From contig JAQPZY010000679.1 of the NCBI GenBank assembly GCA_029931535.1, positions 124,001 to 188,000 on the forward strand: 64,000 nt of DNA. The letters run 5' to 3'. Origin of the DNA: Margaritifera margaritifera. Lineage: Eukaryota > Mollusca > Bivalvia > Unionida > Margaritiferidae. The notes under the pieces were generated by a model that saw only the letters and a program-made list of their open reading frames with translations, was not told the origin of the DNA and made no database searches. A program made the translations under genes and the position numbers. Positions 20,828 to 34,832 of the stretch are shown here, in pieces (the first letter of the stretch is position 1; every line of letters starts with the position of its first letter).

Positions 20828-21660
20828 TACTGTCAAACATCCCTTATGTTACATGAGACAGTCCAGCATGACAACCTGCCTTCCCTCATTGTAAATGGAA
20901 TATTCTAATATACACTTCAATCATCCCTTATGTTAAATGAGACAGTCCAGCATGACAACCTCTCTTCCCTCATGGTAAATGGAATATTCTAATATACACT
21001 TCAATCACCCCTTATGTTAAATGAGACAGTCCAGCATGACAACCTGCCTTCCCTCGTGGTAAATGGAATATTCTAATATACACTTCTATCACCCCTTATG
21101 TTAAATGAGACAGTCCAGCATCACCTCCTGCCTTCCCCCAAGTTAAATGGAATGTTCGCATATGTACTGTTAGACTCCCCTCATGTTAAATAAGATAGTC
21201 CAGCATGACCACCTACTTTCTCTTATGGTACATGTAATGTTTTGATATGCATTGACAATCAACCATGATGTTAAATGAGACAGTCCAGCATGACCATCTG
21301 CCTTTTCTGGTGGTAAATGGAATGTTCTAATAATCAGTCAACCTTCTCTGATGTTAAATGAGACAGTCCAACATAATCCTCATGGTAAATGGGCTGTTTT
21401 AATACAATTTACCCAATGCTAAATAAGGCATTCAAAAATTACCTACATGACCTACCTCATGGTACATTAAATGTTCTTAGATGCATAACCAAGCCTCCCT
21501 GTTGTTAAATAAAACAGTCCAACATCACGCACCTGCCTTCCCTGGTGGTGAATGCAATGTTCTGATATGTACTCCCAACTTCTCTTTTGTTTAATGCGAC
21601 ATCCAACATACCTCATTGTCCTATTCCTGACCCTTCCTTTAACATGGGTTTTAATTCCTT
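20828..21660. repeat. 84-bp minisatellite, array unit 2
   Basis: Duplicate of 13656-14470; same order of diverged units. The flank that follows (21660-24504) repeats 14470-17324, including the SINE-like element at about 21981-22241. No gene is seen. Confidence 0.9.
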
Positions 21661-24600
21661 GAAAAACAATTAATGTAGGACACAAGATAGTCAGGACCTA
21701 CATATGAGGCCTAATTCAGTGGAAAAATTTAACCAAAACCAATGGAGGTACATGTAGCAGCATTCTCAACAGTTTTGTTTATGAAGAGTTTGGTTCATTT
21801 AATGTTTTAATATGTACTGTCCAACTTACCCGATTGAAAAATAAGACACTCTAAAATTATCTATAAGATCTACCTTGTAGTACAGTTAAAAGTTAAATGT
21901 AAATTAAAATAAAATCTGCCAAAAAACATGTGTTCAATAGGGAAAAACTTTGGAATACCACACCAATTTGTATTGTTGTTTTTCTTTTTGGTGGGGTTTA
22001 ATCATGCCATTTTTCAGCACATGATAATGGCTATACATGGCAGCCAGTATATTTGGTGGAGGAAGAACCAGGGAAGACCCCGGGATGAACCACCGACCCA
22101 CAGGAAGCTACTGGCAAGCTTTCTCACATGCCCACATTGGTCGAGCAGACGCAAACTCACATGGCGAGAGGTGAGATGTGTGAGTGATCTGTAAAGGTGA
22201 GCACCTTTGACCAGACTCGGCCCCCTGAATACCATATAAAAACCTCACATGTTCATCCTTTTCACTAAGGAGATCTGTCTAATAGAGAAATAAAAGTATC
22301 TATGATACTGATATAGCCATGAAAAGAAAAATATTTGAAGAAGTGCAAAGAACAATTTCACCATTCAATATCATATTTGAAGACAGATGGGCATCATTTG
22401 TAAACACTTGAATGGTCATTAGGCCTAGATGTGGTTTGTCAAATTTGGTCAAGATTTATTCAGGAGGTTTGGAGAAGTTGTTTAAAGGTTTCTTTATTGT
22501 TAGTAACCATGGCCATATTTGTTCGGGGATATTGGAGAAGAAATAATTTGCTATTTTTAGCAATGATGGCCATATTTTTAATGGAATCGGCATCATTTGT
22601 ACAAATTTTAAAGGCTTTCAGGCAAGGATGCTCTGTGCCATGCTTGGATGAAACTGGTCAAGAGGCTCTTGAGAAGAATTTTAAAATAGCAATTGTTGAC
22701 AGACTTGGACCATATTTGATGGCAGATCGACATCATTTCTAAACAAATTCAATGGCCTTTATGCCAGGATGCTCTTTGTCAAGTTTGGTTGAAACGGTCT
22801 CGAAGTTTCTGAGAAGAAGTTGAAAACAGCCATTGTTGACCAACTCTGGATGATGAACAACACACAGAAAGTCATGACATAATCTTGCTTGGCTTTACAA
22901 CCAGTTGTCCCAGATGACAAACCACTGATATAAACAATAGACAGTTGCTAAACTCCATTAGATATTAAACATAACTTAACACCAATCTTCCAATGAACAC
23001 TGTGCACAAATGCTGTGCTTTCTGAATGATTTTTTATACTAGTAATTGTTTCCATTTTTGACATCAGCACCACTTTCAAACACATTTACCTTGCATATCA
23101 ATATGCTGACATGTTAACTTTCATGAGACAGTTCTAATGTTTACTAGGCCAGCCTGCATAGACAAATATTGCGAACATGTTAACTTTCATGTCACAGTTC
23201 TCAAGTTTTTTACGTCAGCCTGCATAGACAAAACATTGCTGACACTTTTTGTGACATTAATTCTTCACATGTCAATCAATATTGATGACAAAACTGTCAG
23301 CCAAAGGCCTATTTTCTTGGATCGGCTTTAGTTTTTAGTTGTCAGAGTATTCTACGTATTTTTCAAGCCCTTGAGAGCAACAAAGATTTCACTCTGTTTT
23401 CAATTTACTTCTTATAGTTATCTTATGAATAGCTGTGAATTATTTGACCTCTTCAGTCAATCCATTTGATACAGTCTGTTCCTGATCATATAATTCCTAT
23501 ACTAATTCGCCTGTACAATATCCGAGTTAACCTGCTGAGAGTAACATATTACAATATACAATGTACAGTCATTAAGATGGAAAGTTTGCCATTGAACAAA
23601 CATATTTATTCCTACTTCCAAATACATTGGCCAGATAGGACCTTCTGAGTAGACTAGGATGTATACAGGTCTAGTATGAATAAATCAATGTGATCATGAA
23701 CGCAAGTAGGTCACAGTGGCCTTTGATTTTCAGGGTGTAGTAGTAACAAAGATTCATCCAATTGCAAAGCTTCATAATAAAAACAGCACCCAGAAAATGA
23801 ACTTCAGCACAAAATTTGAATATAGTCAATGAAGCATGAAATATAGGCCAAGGAGATCTGTTTTGTCAAAAATGATATAGATTATATCAAAGTGCATATA
23901 CTAACCTATTTTGATGATACTGGGAACAATAGTATGAATATAACATGCCAAAAACTTGTGTAGTGATGAATTAATGCAAAAGCTTAACCAAAACCAGTAA
24001 AAGATGAAATATAGGTCAGGAGGGGTCTGTCTTTTCTTAAGGATGTGGTAGTATGAATATCATCATCAATTTCACGAGTCTATCTTGAAAACAATGCCTG
24101 AAAGATGAACATTTTGTTTTTCTTTTAACCCAAGATAATGTTTTTCAACTAATGTAATGGATATATTAGGTTCTTGTTTTCTATAAATCAGAGCAAGAAT
24201 ATTTCCTTCAAGCTATTTGAGAGCTAGACATTTTTTTTTTGAATCCCAGGATTACCCCCCACCCAATTCAAAAAAAATATTAAATGGTTGGCTCCTAAAG
24301 GTATTCTGACTGCACATCTACTAACTACCCAAAATATAATTCTAGTCTTTGCGGGACCAAAAAAAAATAAAAAAATTAAGGGGGAACAAATTTCTGGTCA
24401 CAGCAACCAAACACACCTGATGAAAATCATCCTTTTGTTTTAAGTGGGAATTCCAAATTAGAAATCAATGCAATGCAAAATTACCTGAGTTGTAGAGAAA
24501 ATGCAAAGTTCTGATATGTACTGCCAAATGTCCCTGATGTAAAATGAGAATTTCCAGCATGATCACCTCCCTTCCCTCCATGTAAATGGAATGTTCTGAT

Positions 24601-27600
24601 ATTAGATAAGATAAGAATTCTTTATTTCAGACTGCATGGTCCATACATCTAAATTTAAATATACAATAAAATACAATATAAAATATAGAAGTATTTTAAG
24701 ACATAGAAGTTCATAGGTGTCTTATGTGCAAATATACAGACCCATCTACAACTACAGAATGTGTCTGTCATTGTTAGGAATAAAATCATGTAAGACATTT
24801 AAATAGTAATTTGTTCCATCTATCTATAATCTGAGAACTTAAATGAATATCATAGTTCCACAATGATTTCAAGATACAGTTCTTACTATTACATATTCGT
24901 GTCATCATTGAAAACACATACTTTCTCATTAATTCTTCAAAACTAAATACATTATAGTTTACAAACATGGTAGAGGCACTATTCCATCTTGGAAGGCTTA
25001 GTAGTAAACGAAGACTATTATTATAGCCAATAGCTAGTTTTCTCTTCATACATTCACTAAAGTTTGTCCACAGAGGAGCACAGTACATTGTGCAACAATA
25101 AGATTTGAATAATCTAATCTTGATATTCACAGAACAATTTCAAAATTTACGTAAAAGCATGTTTGTTCTAGTACACAGAAATCTGTAATGTCTCATCATA
25201 TCTTCATCATCTGACCGTTTGGATTTTAGCATATGACCCAAATACATATAACTGTCGACATATGCAAGAGCATTGCCATTAAGAATTACAGAGGGAAGAG
25301 ATGGTAATTTGAAAGAAGCTGACTGAAAAACCAGTCAGACTCATTTTTGTGTATTATATATGATATCATTCTCAAATGCGTAATGTTCACATATCTTTAA
25401 TAATTTCCTTAAACCTGGGAGAGAAGGACTTATCAATGACATATCATCAGCAAAACTAAAATTGTTAAGAAATGACACATTTAGTGTCAAATGTATCCCC
25501 ACGTGACACTGTCCCAGCTTACGATTTAAATCGTCTACGTATATATTAAATAACAAAGGCGAAAGAACACCTCCCTGCCTCACCCCATTGGTTACATGAA
25601 AGGAATTGGATACTGCACTTCCCCAACACACATAGTAAAATTGTTTGCCATACCAGTTAACTAGAGTATGAACAATGTCAACGGGTATTTGATTCTCGAG
25701 CAACTTTTTAAACAGCGTCCAATGATTAACCCTATCAAATGCCTTAATAGCATCTAAAAACATGCAAACACAGGGCTACCGTGTTCTAAATAGTAGTTGA
25801 CAGTTTCCTTAAATGCATAGAGGCATAAGTCTGTTGAATGTTGTTTTTTTAAAACCAAACTGATTTTCAGAAATTGTTACTTCACATCGTTGTAGTACAA
25901 TACATTCAAAAATTTTCACAATAATTGTCGTGAGAGCTATAGGTCAATAATTATTTTTGTCTGCCATATTACCAATTTTGCTTTTCAGTAGCGGGATAAT
26001 TGTAACTTTTGTGAAATCATCAGGAACAAAGTTATGTACAAACATGCAATTAAAAAGAATCATTAAAAGAACATGTAGTCTATTATCTGAAAATTTAAAA
26101 TGTTCTACATATAAGAAATCTGATCCTGGACATTTACCCCCCTTTTGTTTAGCTATGGCACGTTGGATCTCCGACAATGAGATCAGTTCAATAAGATTAG
26201 AAGGGACCTTGCATGCTGAAAGAACATACTCCTTATTCGAATTGTTTTTAACACTATTGAGTAATGCTTCAAAATGATCTTTCCACGTGTTGCATATGTT
26301 AATTTGGCCGTGGTTCCCATCAATGCAAATTGGTAGCCTATTAGAAGTGATAGTAGTATTTTGTTTAATCTGCTTCCAGAATTTCCGTTGGTCTAAATTT
26401 GCAAATTTATTTGCAAGCGTGTCTGCTTTATGTTTTAGTTCTTCCTTCTTACATAGTCTAAGGGCATACTTAAATTGAGCTCTGGTCTGGCGCATTTGGT
26501 TACTGAGAAGTCCATGACGAGGTTTACCGTTAGCACGCCACAAAAGGTAAGCATTTCGTGCATGGTCGTGCAATTATTTAACACAGTCATTCCAGCCTGG
26601 TATAACCCTATGACCTGGTTTGGATTTTTCACCAAGTGCTTACCCGAGTTGAACAAGGTTGTTACTTTATCATTGTAAAATCCATTAATCTGTTTCATAT
26701 GCACAGGGTTACTACAGCCATGATCATTACAGGCTGCTACACAATATGGGATCTCAATCTTGCTTAATAAGAATGAAGATGTTTGAGTATAATTCAGTTT
26801 TTCGACGGCAGTGAGGTCTGACCAATTGATGTTGTATTTCAAATTTAAGAGTTCATGGGGGCATGAATCAAAACCAGGAAGTAGGTCAGCATTGATAGTC
26901 ATTAAAGTAGGACGATGGTCGAACCCTACTAGGGTATGAATTATTCTCATAGCACATATAGCTGAATGAGCAAATTGTGTAGAGACACAGTGATCTAACC
27001 AAGAGACAGTATTGTGCGAGTCACTGAGAAAAGTAAAATTTGTTGTGTTGTCTACGATATGTTTTAAGTTCGATATGATATAACCATATACATTACAAAA
27101 TTGGCAAAGCTCATTTCCAAATGGAGTAAATTTGAGCGTATTAGCATTCCAATCTCCTAATGCATAAACATTTGGTGTATTAGCATTTTCTACAATAGAA
27201 TTAATTTTACCCAAATAATCGACAAATTCCCCAAAATTTTCAACATGATCACAAGGCAAATAAACATTTACAAAAAGCAAAGAGGAATCACCTGTCTTAA
27301 TAGTAATACTTATTAATCTGGGGTCATCGAGGTGTTGTATTTCTATAACACTTGCAAGAGATCTACGATGTAATACACCGACACCCCCGTAAGTCCAACC
27401 TATGTGAATGTGTTTAGAAGAATGAATCGGTGATACCCCTGAATCATAAAAATCCTCATACACTGATGACAGACAGTCTAACTCACTGTAGAATAGCCAC
27501 AATTCTTGTAGAAAACGTCAGATATATCGCATAAGGTTCTTACATTTTGGATATTTCTAGAGATAGAATGACAGTTATAGTTAGAATGCGTAAAGTAACC

Positions 27601-28006
27601 ATTATGTATAGTTGTGTCCAATATAGAAAATTTCCGGAACATTCGAGTTTAATTCCCACTCTGATAGTAGTCTCTAACCAATGTATTCCTTTGCAAACTT
27701 GTTCGCCCGTCACTGATACAGATTTGTATGCGATGATTTCGGTTCAAATCTAGCCCTACTGAAATTGTTGTTCCGCAGAGAACTAACCGCCTTCACAAAG
27801 GTTTGATCATTTGACAAATCCGCATCTGGGGCATTGCTGTCTTCTGAAGATGCAATAAATTGTAATGCAGTTATGCTACGATTTAAGTCACCATCATCAC
27901 AACAATTATTATTAAGTGTTTCTGCTGCTGTACCGCAAACAGCAGAGCAGGTCTTGTTTACACCAATTCGAATCTCTGTGCTGTTGGAGTCCATGCACTG
28001 CATATA
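24601..28006 (-). mobile_element. LINE copy C, hybrid and inactive
   Basis: Virtually identical to copy B, with the same 4-bp and 290-bp deletions, stops and frameshifts, so it arose by block duplication and not by a new retrotransposition. Pieces: RT C-terminus 24786-25130, RT palm 25341-25763, linker/RT start 25944-26573, endonuclease 26435-27502, deleted ORF1 27675-28006. Switch from D-type to A-type sequence at about 27410. Confidence 0.9.
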
Positions 28007-28840
28007 TACTGTCAAACATCCCTTATGTTACATGAGACAGTCCAGCATGACAACCTGCCTTCCCTCATTGTAAATGGAATATTCTAATATACACTTCAAT
28101 CATCCCTTATGTTAAATGAGACAGTCCAGCATGACAACCTCTCTTCCCTCATGGTAAATGGAATATTCTAATATACACTTCAATCACCCCTTATGTTAAA
28201 TGAGACAGTCCAGCATGACAACCTGCCTTCCCTCGTGGTAAATGGAATATTCTAATATACACTTCTATCACCCCTTATGTTAAATGAGACAGTCCAGCAT
28301 CACCTCCTGCCTTCCCCCAAGTTAAATGGAATGTTCGCATATGTACTGTTAGACTCCCCTCATGTTAAATAAGATAGTCCAGCATGACCACCTACTTTCT
28401 CTTATGGTACATGTAATGTTTTGATATGCATTGACAATCAACCATGATGTTAAATGAGACAGTCCAGCATGACCATCTGCCTTTTCTGGTGGTAAATGGA
28501 ATGTTCTAATAATCAGTCAACCTTCTCTGATGTTAAATGAGACAGTCCAACATAATCCTCATGGTAAATGGGCTGTTTTAATACAATTTACCCAATGCTA
28601 AATAAGGCATTCAAAAATTACCTACATGACCTACCTCATGGTACATTAAATGTTCTTAGATGCATAACCAAGCCTCCCTGTTGTTAAATAAAACAGTCCA
28701 ACATCACGCACCTGCCTTCCCTGGTGGTGAATGCAATGTTCTGATATGTACTCCCAACTTCTCCTTTGTTTAATGCGACATCCAACATACCTCATTGTCC
28801 TATTCCTGACCCTTCCTTTAACATGGGTTTTAATTCCTTG
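28007..28840. repeat. 84-bp minisatellite, array unit 3
   Basis: Same array as 13656-14470 with isolated base changes (for example CTCCTTTG near 28760). The flank that follows to 31684 is the same gene-free sequence as in units 1 and 2. Confidence 0.9.
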
Positions 28841-31800
28841 AAAAACAATTAATGTAGGACACAAGATAGTCAGGACCTACATATGAGGCCTAATTCAGTG
28901 GAAAAATTTAACCAAAACCAATGGAGGTACATGTAGCAGCATTCTCAACAGTTTTGTTTATGAAGAGTTTGGTTCATTTAATGTTTTAATATGTACTGTC
29001 CAACTTACCCGATTGAAAAATAAGACACTCTAAAATTATCTATAAGATCTACCTTGTAGTACAGTTAAAAGTTAAATGTAAATTAAAATAAAATCTGCCA
29101 AAAAACATGTGTTCAATAGGGAAAAACTTTGGAATACCACACCAATTTGTATTGTTGTTTTTCTTTTTGGTGGGGTTTAATCATGCCATTTTTCAGCACA
29201 TGATAATGGCTATACATGGCAGCCAGTATATTTGGTGGAGGAAGAACCAGGGAAGACCCCGGGATGAACCACCGACCCACAGGAAGCTACTGGCAAGCTT
29301 TCTCACATGCCCACATTGGTCGAGCAGACGCAAACTCACATGGCGAGAGGTGAGATGTGTGAGTGATCTGTAAAGGTGAGCACCTTTGACCAGACTCGGC
29401 CCCCTGAATACCATATAAAAACCTCACATGTTCATCCTTTTCACTAAGGAGATCTGTCTAATAGAGAAATAAAAGTATCTATGATACTGATATAGCCATG
29501 AAAAGAAAAATATTTGAAGAAGTGCAAAGAACAATTTCACCATTCAATATCATATTTGAAGACAGATGGGCATCATTTGTAAACACTTGAATGGTCATTA
29601 GGCCTAGATATGGTTTGTCAAATTTGGTCAAGATTTATTCAGGAGGTTTGGAGAAGTTGTTTAAAGGTTTCTTTATTGTTAGTAACCATGGCCATATTTG
29701 TTCGGGGATATTGGAGAAGAAATAATTTGCTATTTTTAGCAATGATGGCCATATTTTTAATGGAATCGGCATCATTTGTACAAATTTTAAAGGCTTTCAG
29801 GCAAGGATGCTCTGTGCCATGCTTGGATGAAACTGGTCAAGAGGCTCTTGAGAAGAATTTTAAAATAGCAATTGTTGACAGACTTGGACCATATTTGATG
29901 GCAGATCGACATCATTTCTAAACAAATTCAATGGCCTTTATGCCAGGATGCTCTTTGTCAAGTTTGGTTGAAACGGTCTCGAAGTTTCTGAGAAGAAGTT
30001 GAAAACAGCCATTGTTGACCAACTCTGGATGATGAACAACACACAGAAAGTCATGACATAATCTTGCTTGGCTTTACAACCAGTTGTCCCAGATGACAAA
30101 CCACTGATATAAACAATAGACAGTTGCTAAACTCCATTAGATATTAAACATAACTTAACACCAATCTTCCAATGAACACTGTGCACAAATGCTGTGCTTT
30201 CTGAATGATTTTTTATACTAGTAATTGTTTCCATTTTTGACATCAGCACCACTTTCAAACACATTTACCTTGCATATCAATATGCTGACATGTTAACTTT
30301 CATGAGACAGTTCTAATGTTTACTAGGCCAGCCTGCATAGACAAATATTGCGAACATGTTAACTTTCATGTCACAGTTCTCAAGTTTTTTACGTCAGCCT
30401 GCATAGACAAAACATTGCTGACACTTTTTGTGACATTAATTCTTCACATGTCAATCAATATTGATGACAAAACTGTCAGCCAAAGGCCTATTTTCTTGGA
30501 TCGGCTTTAGTTTTTAGTTGTCAGAGTATTCTACGTATTTTTCAAGCCCTTGAGAGCAACAAAGATTTCACTCTGTTTTCAATTTACTTCTTATAGTTAT
30601 CTTATGAATAGCTGTGAATTATTTGACCTCTTCAGTCAATCCATTTGATACAGTCTGTTCCTGATCATATAATTCCTATACTAATTCGCCTGTACAATAT
30701 CCGAGTTAACCTGCTGAGAGTAACATATTACAATATACAATGTACAGTCATTAAGATGGAAAGTTTGCCATTGAACAAACATATTTATTCCTACTTCCAA
30801 ATACATTGGCCAGATAGGACCTTCTGAGTAGACTAGGATGTATACAGGTCTAGTATGAATAAATCAATGTGATCATGAACGCAAGTAGGTCACAGTGGCC
30901 TTTGATTTTCAGGGTGTAGTAGTAACAAAGATTCATCCAATTGCAAAGCTTCATAATAAAAACAGCACCCAGAAAATGAACTTCAGCACAAAATTTGAAT
31001 ATAGTCAATGAAGCATGAAATATAGGCCAAGGAGATCTGTTTTGTCAAAAATGATATAGATTATATCAAAGTGCATATACTAACCTATTTTGATGATACT
31101 GGGAACAATAGTATGAATATAACATGCCAAAAACTTGTGTAGTGATGAATTAATGCAAAAGCTTAACCAAAACCAGTAAAAGATGAAATATAGGTCAGGA
31201 GGGGTCTGTCTTTTCTTAAGGATGTGGTAGTATGAATATCATCATCAATTTCACGAGTCTATCTTGAAAACAATGCCTGAAAGATGAACATTTTGTTTTT
31301 CTTTTAACCCAAGATAATGTTTTTCAACTAATGTAATGGATATATTAGGTTCTTGTTTTCTATAAATCAGAGCAAGAATATTTCCTTCAAGCTATTTGAG
31401 AGCTAGACATTTTTTTTTTGAATCCCAGGATTACCCCCCACCCAATTCAAAAAAAATATTAAATGGTTGGCTCCTAAAGGTATTCTGACTGCACATCTAC
31501 TAACTACCCAAAATATAATTCTAGTCTTTGCGGGACCAAAAAAAAATAAAAAAATTAAGGGGGAACAAATTTCTGGTCACAGCAACCAAACACACCTGAT
31601 GAAAATCATCCTTTTGTTTTAAGTGGGAATTCCAAATTAGAAATCAATGCAATGCAAAATTACCTGAGTTGTAGAGAAAATGCAAAGTTCTGATATGTAC
31701 TGCCAAATGTCCCTGATGTAAAATGAGAATTTCCAGCATGATCACCTCCCTTCCCTCCATGTAAATGGAATGTTCTGATATTAGATAAGATAAGAATTCT

Positions 31801-31964
31801 TTATTTCAGACTGCATGGTCCATACATCTAAATTTAAATATACAATAAAATACAATATAAAATATAGAAGTATTTTAAGACATAGAAGTTCATAGGTGTC
31901 TTATGTGCAAATATACAGACCCATCTACAACTACAGAATGTGTCTGTCATTGTTAGGAATAAAA

Positions 31965-32309
31965 TCATGTAAGACATTTAAATAGTAATTTGTTCCATCT
32001 ATCTATAATCTGAGAACTTAAATGAATATCATAGTTCCACAATGATTTCAAGATACAGTTCTTACTATTACATATTCGTGTCATCATTGAAAACACATAC
32101 TTTCTCATTAATTCTTCAAAACTAAATACATTATAGTTTACAAACATGGTAGAGGCACTATTCCATCTTGGAAGGCTTAGTAGTAAACGAAGACTATTAT
32201 TATAGCCAATAGCTAGTTTTCTCTTCATACATTCACTAAAGTTTGTCCACAGAGGAGCACAGTACATTGTGCAACAATAAGATTTGAATAATCTAATCTT
32301 GATATTCAC
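31965..32309 (-). pseudogene. ORF2 C-terminal segment, LINE D
   Basis: 114 codons from LFKSYCCTMYCAPLW through NNSLRLLLSLPRWNSASTMF to a terminal RWNKLLFKCL, the thumb/C-terminal domain found after the RT palm in this LINE group. It is separated from the palm by frame breaks near 32330-32520. Identical copies at 17608-17952 and 24786-25130. Confidence 0.8.
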
Positions 32310-33613
32310 AGAACAATTTCAAAATTTACGTAAAAGCATGTTTGTTCTAGTACACAGAAATCTGTAATGTCTCATCATATCTTCATCATCTGACCGTTTG
32401 GATTTTAGCATATGACCCAAATACATATAACTGTCGACATATGCAAGAGCATTGCCATTAAGAATTACAGAGGGAAGAGATGGTAATTTGAAAGAAGCTG
32501 ACTGAAAAACCAGTCAGACTCATTTTTGTGTATTATATATGATATCATTCTCAAATGCGTAATGTTCACATATCTTTAATAATTTCCTTAAACCTGGGAG
32601 AGAAGGACTTATCAATGACATATCATCAGCAAAACTAAAATTGTTAAGAAATGACACATTTAGTGTCAAATGTATCCCCACGTGACACTGTCCCAGCTTA
32701 CGATTTAAATCGTCTACGTATATATTAAATAACAAAGGCGAAAGAACACCTCCCTGCCTCACCCCATTGGTTACATGAAAGGAATTGGATACTGCACTTC
32801 CCCAACACACATAGTAAAATTGTTTGCCATACCAGTTAACTAGAGTATGAACAATGTCAACGGGTATTTGATTCTCGAGCAACTTTTTAAACAGCGTCCA
32901 ATGATTAACCCTATCAAATGCCTTAATAGCATCTAAAAACATGCAAACACAGGGCTACCGTGTTCTAAATAGTAGTTGACAGTTTCCTTAAATGCATAGA
33001 GGCATAAGTCTGTTGAATGTTGTTTTTTTAAAACCAAACTGATTTTCAGAAATTGTTACTTCACATCGTTGTAGTACAATACATTCAAAAATTTTCACAA
33101 TAATTGTCGTGAGAGCTATAGGTCAATAATTATTTTTGTCTGCCATATTACCAATTTTGCTTTTCAGTAGCGGGATAATTGTAACTTTTGTGAAATCATC
33201 AGGAACAAAGTTATGTACAAACATGCAATTAAATAGAATCATTAAAAGAACATGTAGTCTATTATCTGAAAATTTAAAATGTTCTACATATAAGAAATCT
33301 GATCCTGGACATTTACCCCCCTTTTGTTTAGCTATGGCACGTTGGATCTCCGACAATGAGATCAGTTCAATAAGATTAGAAGGGACCTTGCATGCTGAAA
33401 GAACATACTCCTTATTCGAATTGTTTTTAACACTATTGAGTAATGCTTCAAAATGATCTTTCCACGTGTTGCATATGTTAATTTGGCCATGGTTCCCATC
33501 AATGCAAATTGGTAGCCTATTAGAAGTGATAGTAGTATTTTGTTTAATCTGCTTCCAGAATTTCCGTTGGTCTAAATTTGCAAATTTATTTGCAAGCGTG
33601 TCTGCTTTATGTT

Positions 33614-34786
33614 TTAGTTCTTCCTTCTTACATAGTCTAAGGGCATACTTAAATTGAGCTCTGGTCTGGCGCATTTGGTTACTGAGAAGTCCATGACGAG
33701 GTTTACCGTTAGCACGCCACAAAAGGTAAGCATTTCGTGCATGGTCGTGCAATTATTTAACACAGTCATTCCAGCCTGGTATAACCCTATGACCTGGTTT
33801 GGATTTTTCACCAAGTGCTTACCCGAGTTGAACAAGGTTGTTACTTTATCATTGTAAAATCCATTAATCTGTTTCATATGCACAGGGTTACTACAGCCAT
33901 GATCATTACAGGCCGCTACACAATATGGGATCTCAATCTTGCTTAATAAGAATGAAGATGTTTGAGTATAATTCAGTTTTTCGACGGCAGTGAGGTCTGA
34001 CCAATTGATGTTGTATTTCAAATTTAAGAGTTCATGGGGGCATGAATCAAAACCAGGAAGTAGGTCAGCATTGATAGTCATTAAAGTAGGACGATGGTCG
34101 AACCCTACTAGGGTATGGATTATTCTCATAGCACATATAGCTGAATGAGCAAATTGTGTAGAGACACAGTGATCTAACCAAGAGACAGTATTGTGCGAGT
34201 CACTGAGAAAAGTAAAATTTGTTGTGTTGTCTACGATATGTTTTAAGTTCGATATGATATAACCATATACATTACAAAATTGGCAAAGCTCATTTCCAAA
34301 TGGAGTAAATTTGAGCGTATTAGCATTCCAATCTCCTAATGCATAAACATTTGGTGTATTAGCATTTTCTACAATAGAATTAATTTTACCCAAATAATCG
34401 ACAAATTCCCCAAAATTTTCAACATGATCACAAGGCAAATAAACATTTACAAAAAGCAAAGAGGAATCACCTGTCTTAATAGTAATACTTATTAATCTGG
34501 GGTCATCGAGGTGTTGTATTTCTATAACACTTGCAAGAGATCTACGATGTAATACACCGACACCCCCGTAAGTCCAACCTATGTGAATGAGTTTAGAAGA
34601 ATGAATCGGTGATACCCCTGAACCATAAAAATCCTCATGCACTGATGACAGACAGTCTAACTCACTGTCGAATAGCCACAATTCTTGTACAAAACAAATG
34701 TCAGAAATATCGCATAAGGTTCTAACATTTTGGATATTTCTAGATATAGAACGACAGTTATAGTAAGAAATGCGTAAAGTAGCCAT
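33614..34786 (-). pseudogene. Complete endonuclease domain of LINE D ORF2
   Basis: Best copy of the APE-type endonuclease. Start Met at 34786 (ATLRISYYNCRSISRN with catalytic Asn), then CFVQELW (catalytic Glu), YGGVGVL, VNVYLPCD, LGDWNANT (Asp/Asn) and FDHRPTLM (Asp-His). It begins 47 nt past the ORF1 stop, as usual in two-ORF LINEs. It runs out of frame before the RT linker, so the polyprotein is not made. Confidence 0.85.
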
Positions 34787-34832
34787 TATGTCTAGTTGTG
34801 TCCAATATAGAAAATTTCCGGAACATTCGAGT

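Larger units (their letters stand above)
20232..27410. repeat. Tandem array unit 2 (7179 bp)
   Basis: Second head-to-tail block, almost base-identical to unit 3. It carries the derived 290-bp and 4-bp deletions. Private differences (for example GACTCTAACC at 20491 against GTCTCTAACC in unit 3) argue that it is a real copy, not an assembly echo. Confidence 0.85.
27411..34589. repeat. Tandem array unit 3 (7179 bp)
   Basis: Third block. From 34590 rightward the similarity to the other units drops to a few percent divergence, marking the edge of the recent amplification inside LINE D. Confidence 0.85.

Noticed and set aside
12758..34589. Array as a pure assembly artefact
   Set aside because: Not excluded, but each unit has private substitutions and indels, and the inner LINEs are hybrids, which a simple assembly echo would not produce.
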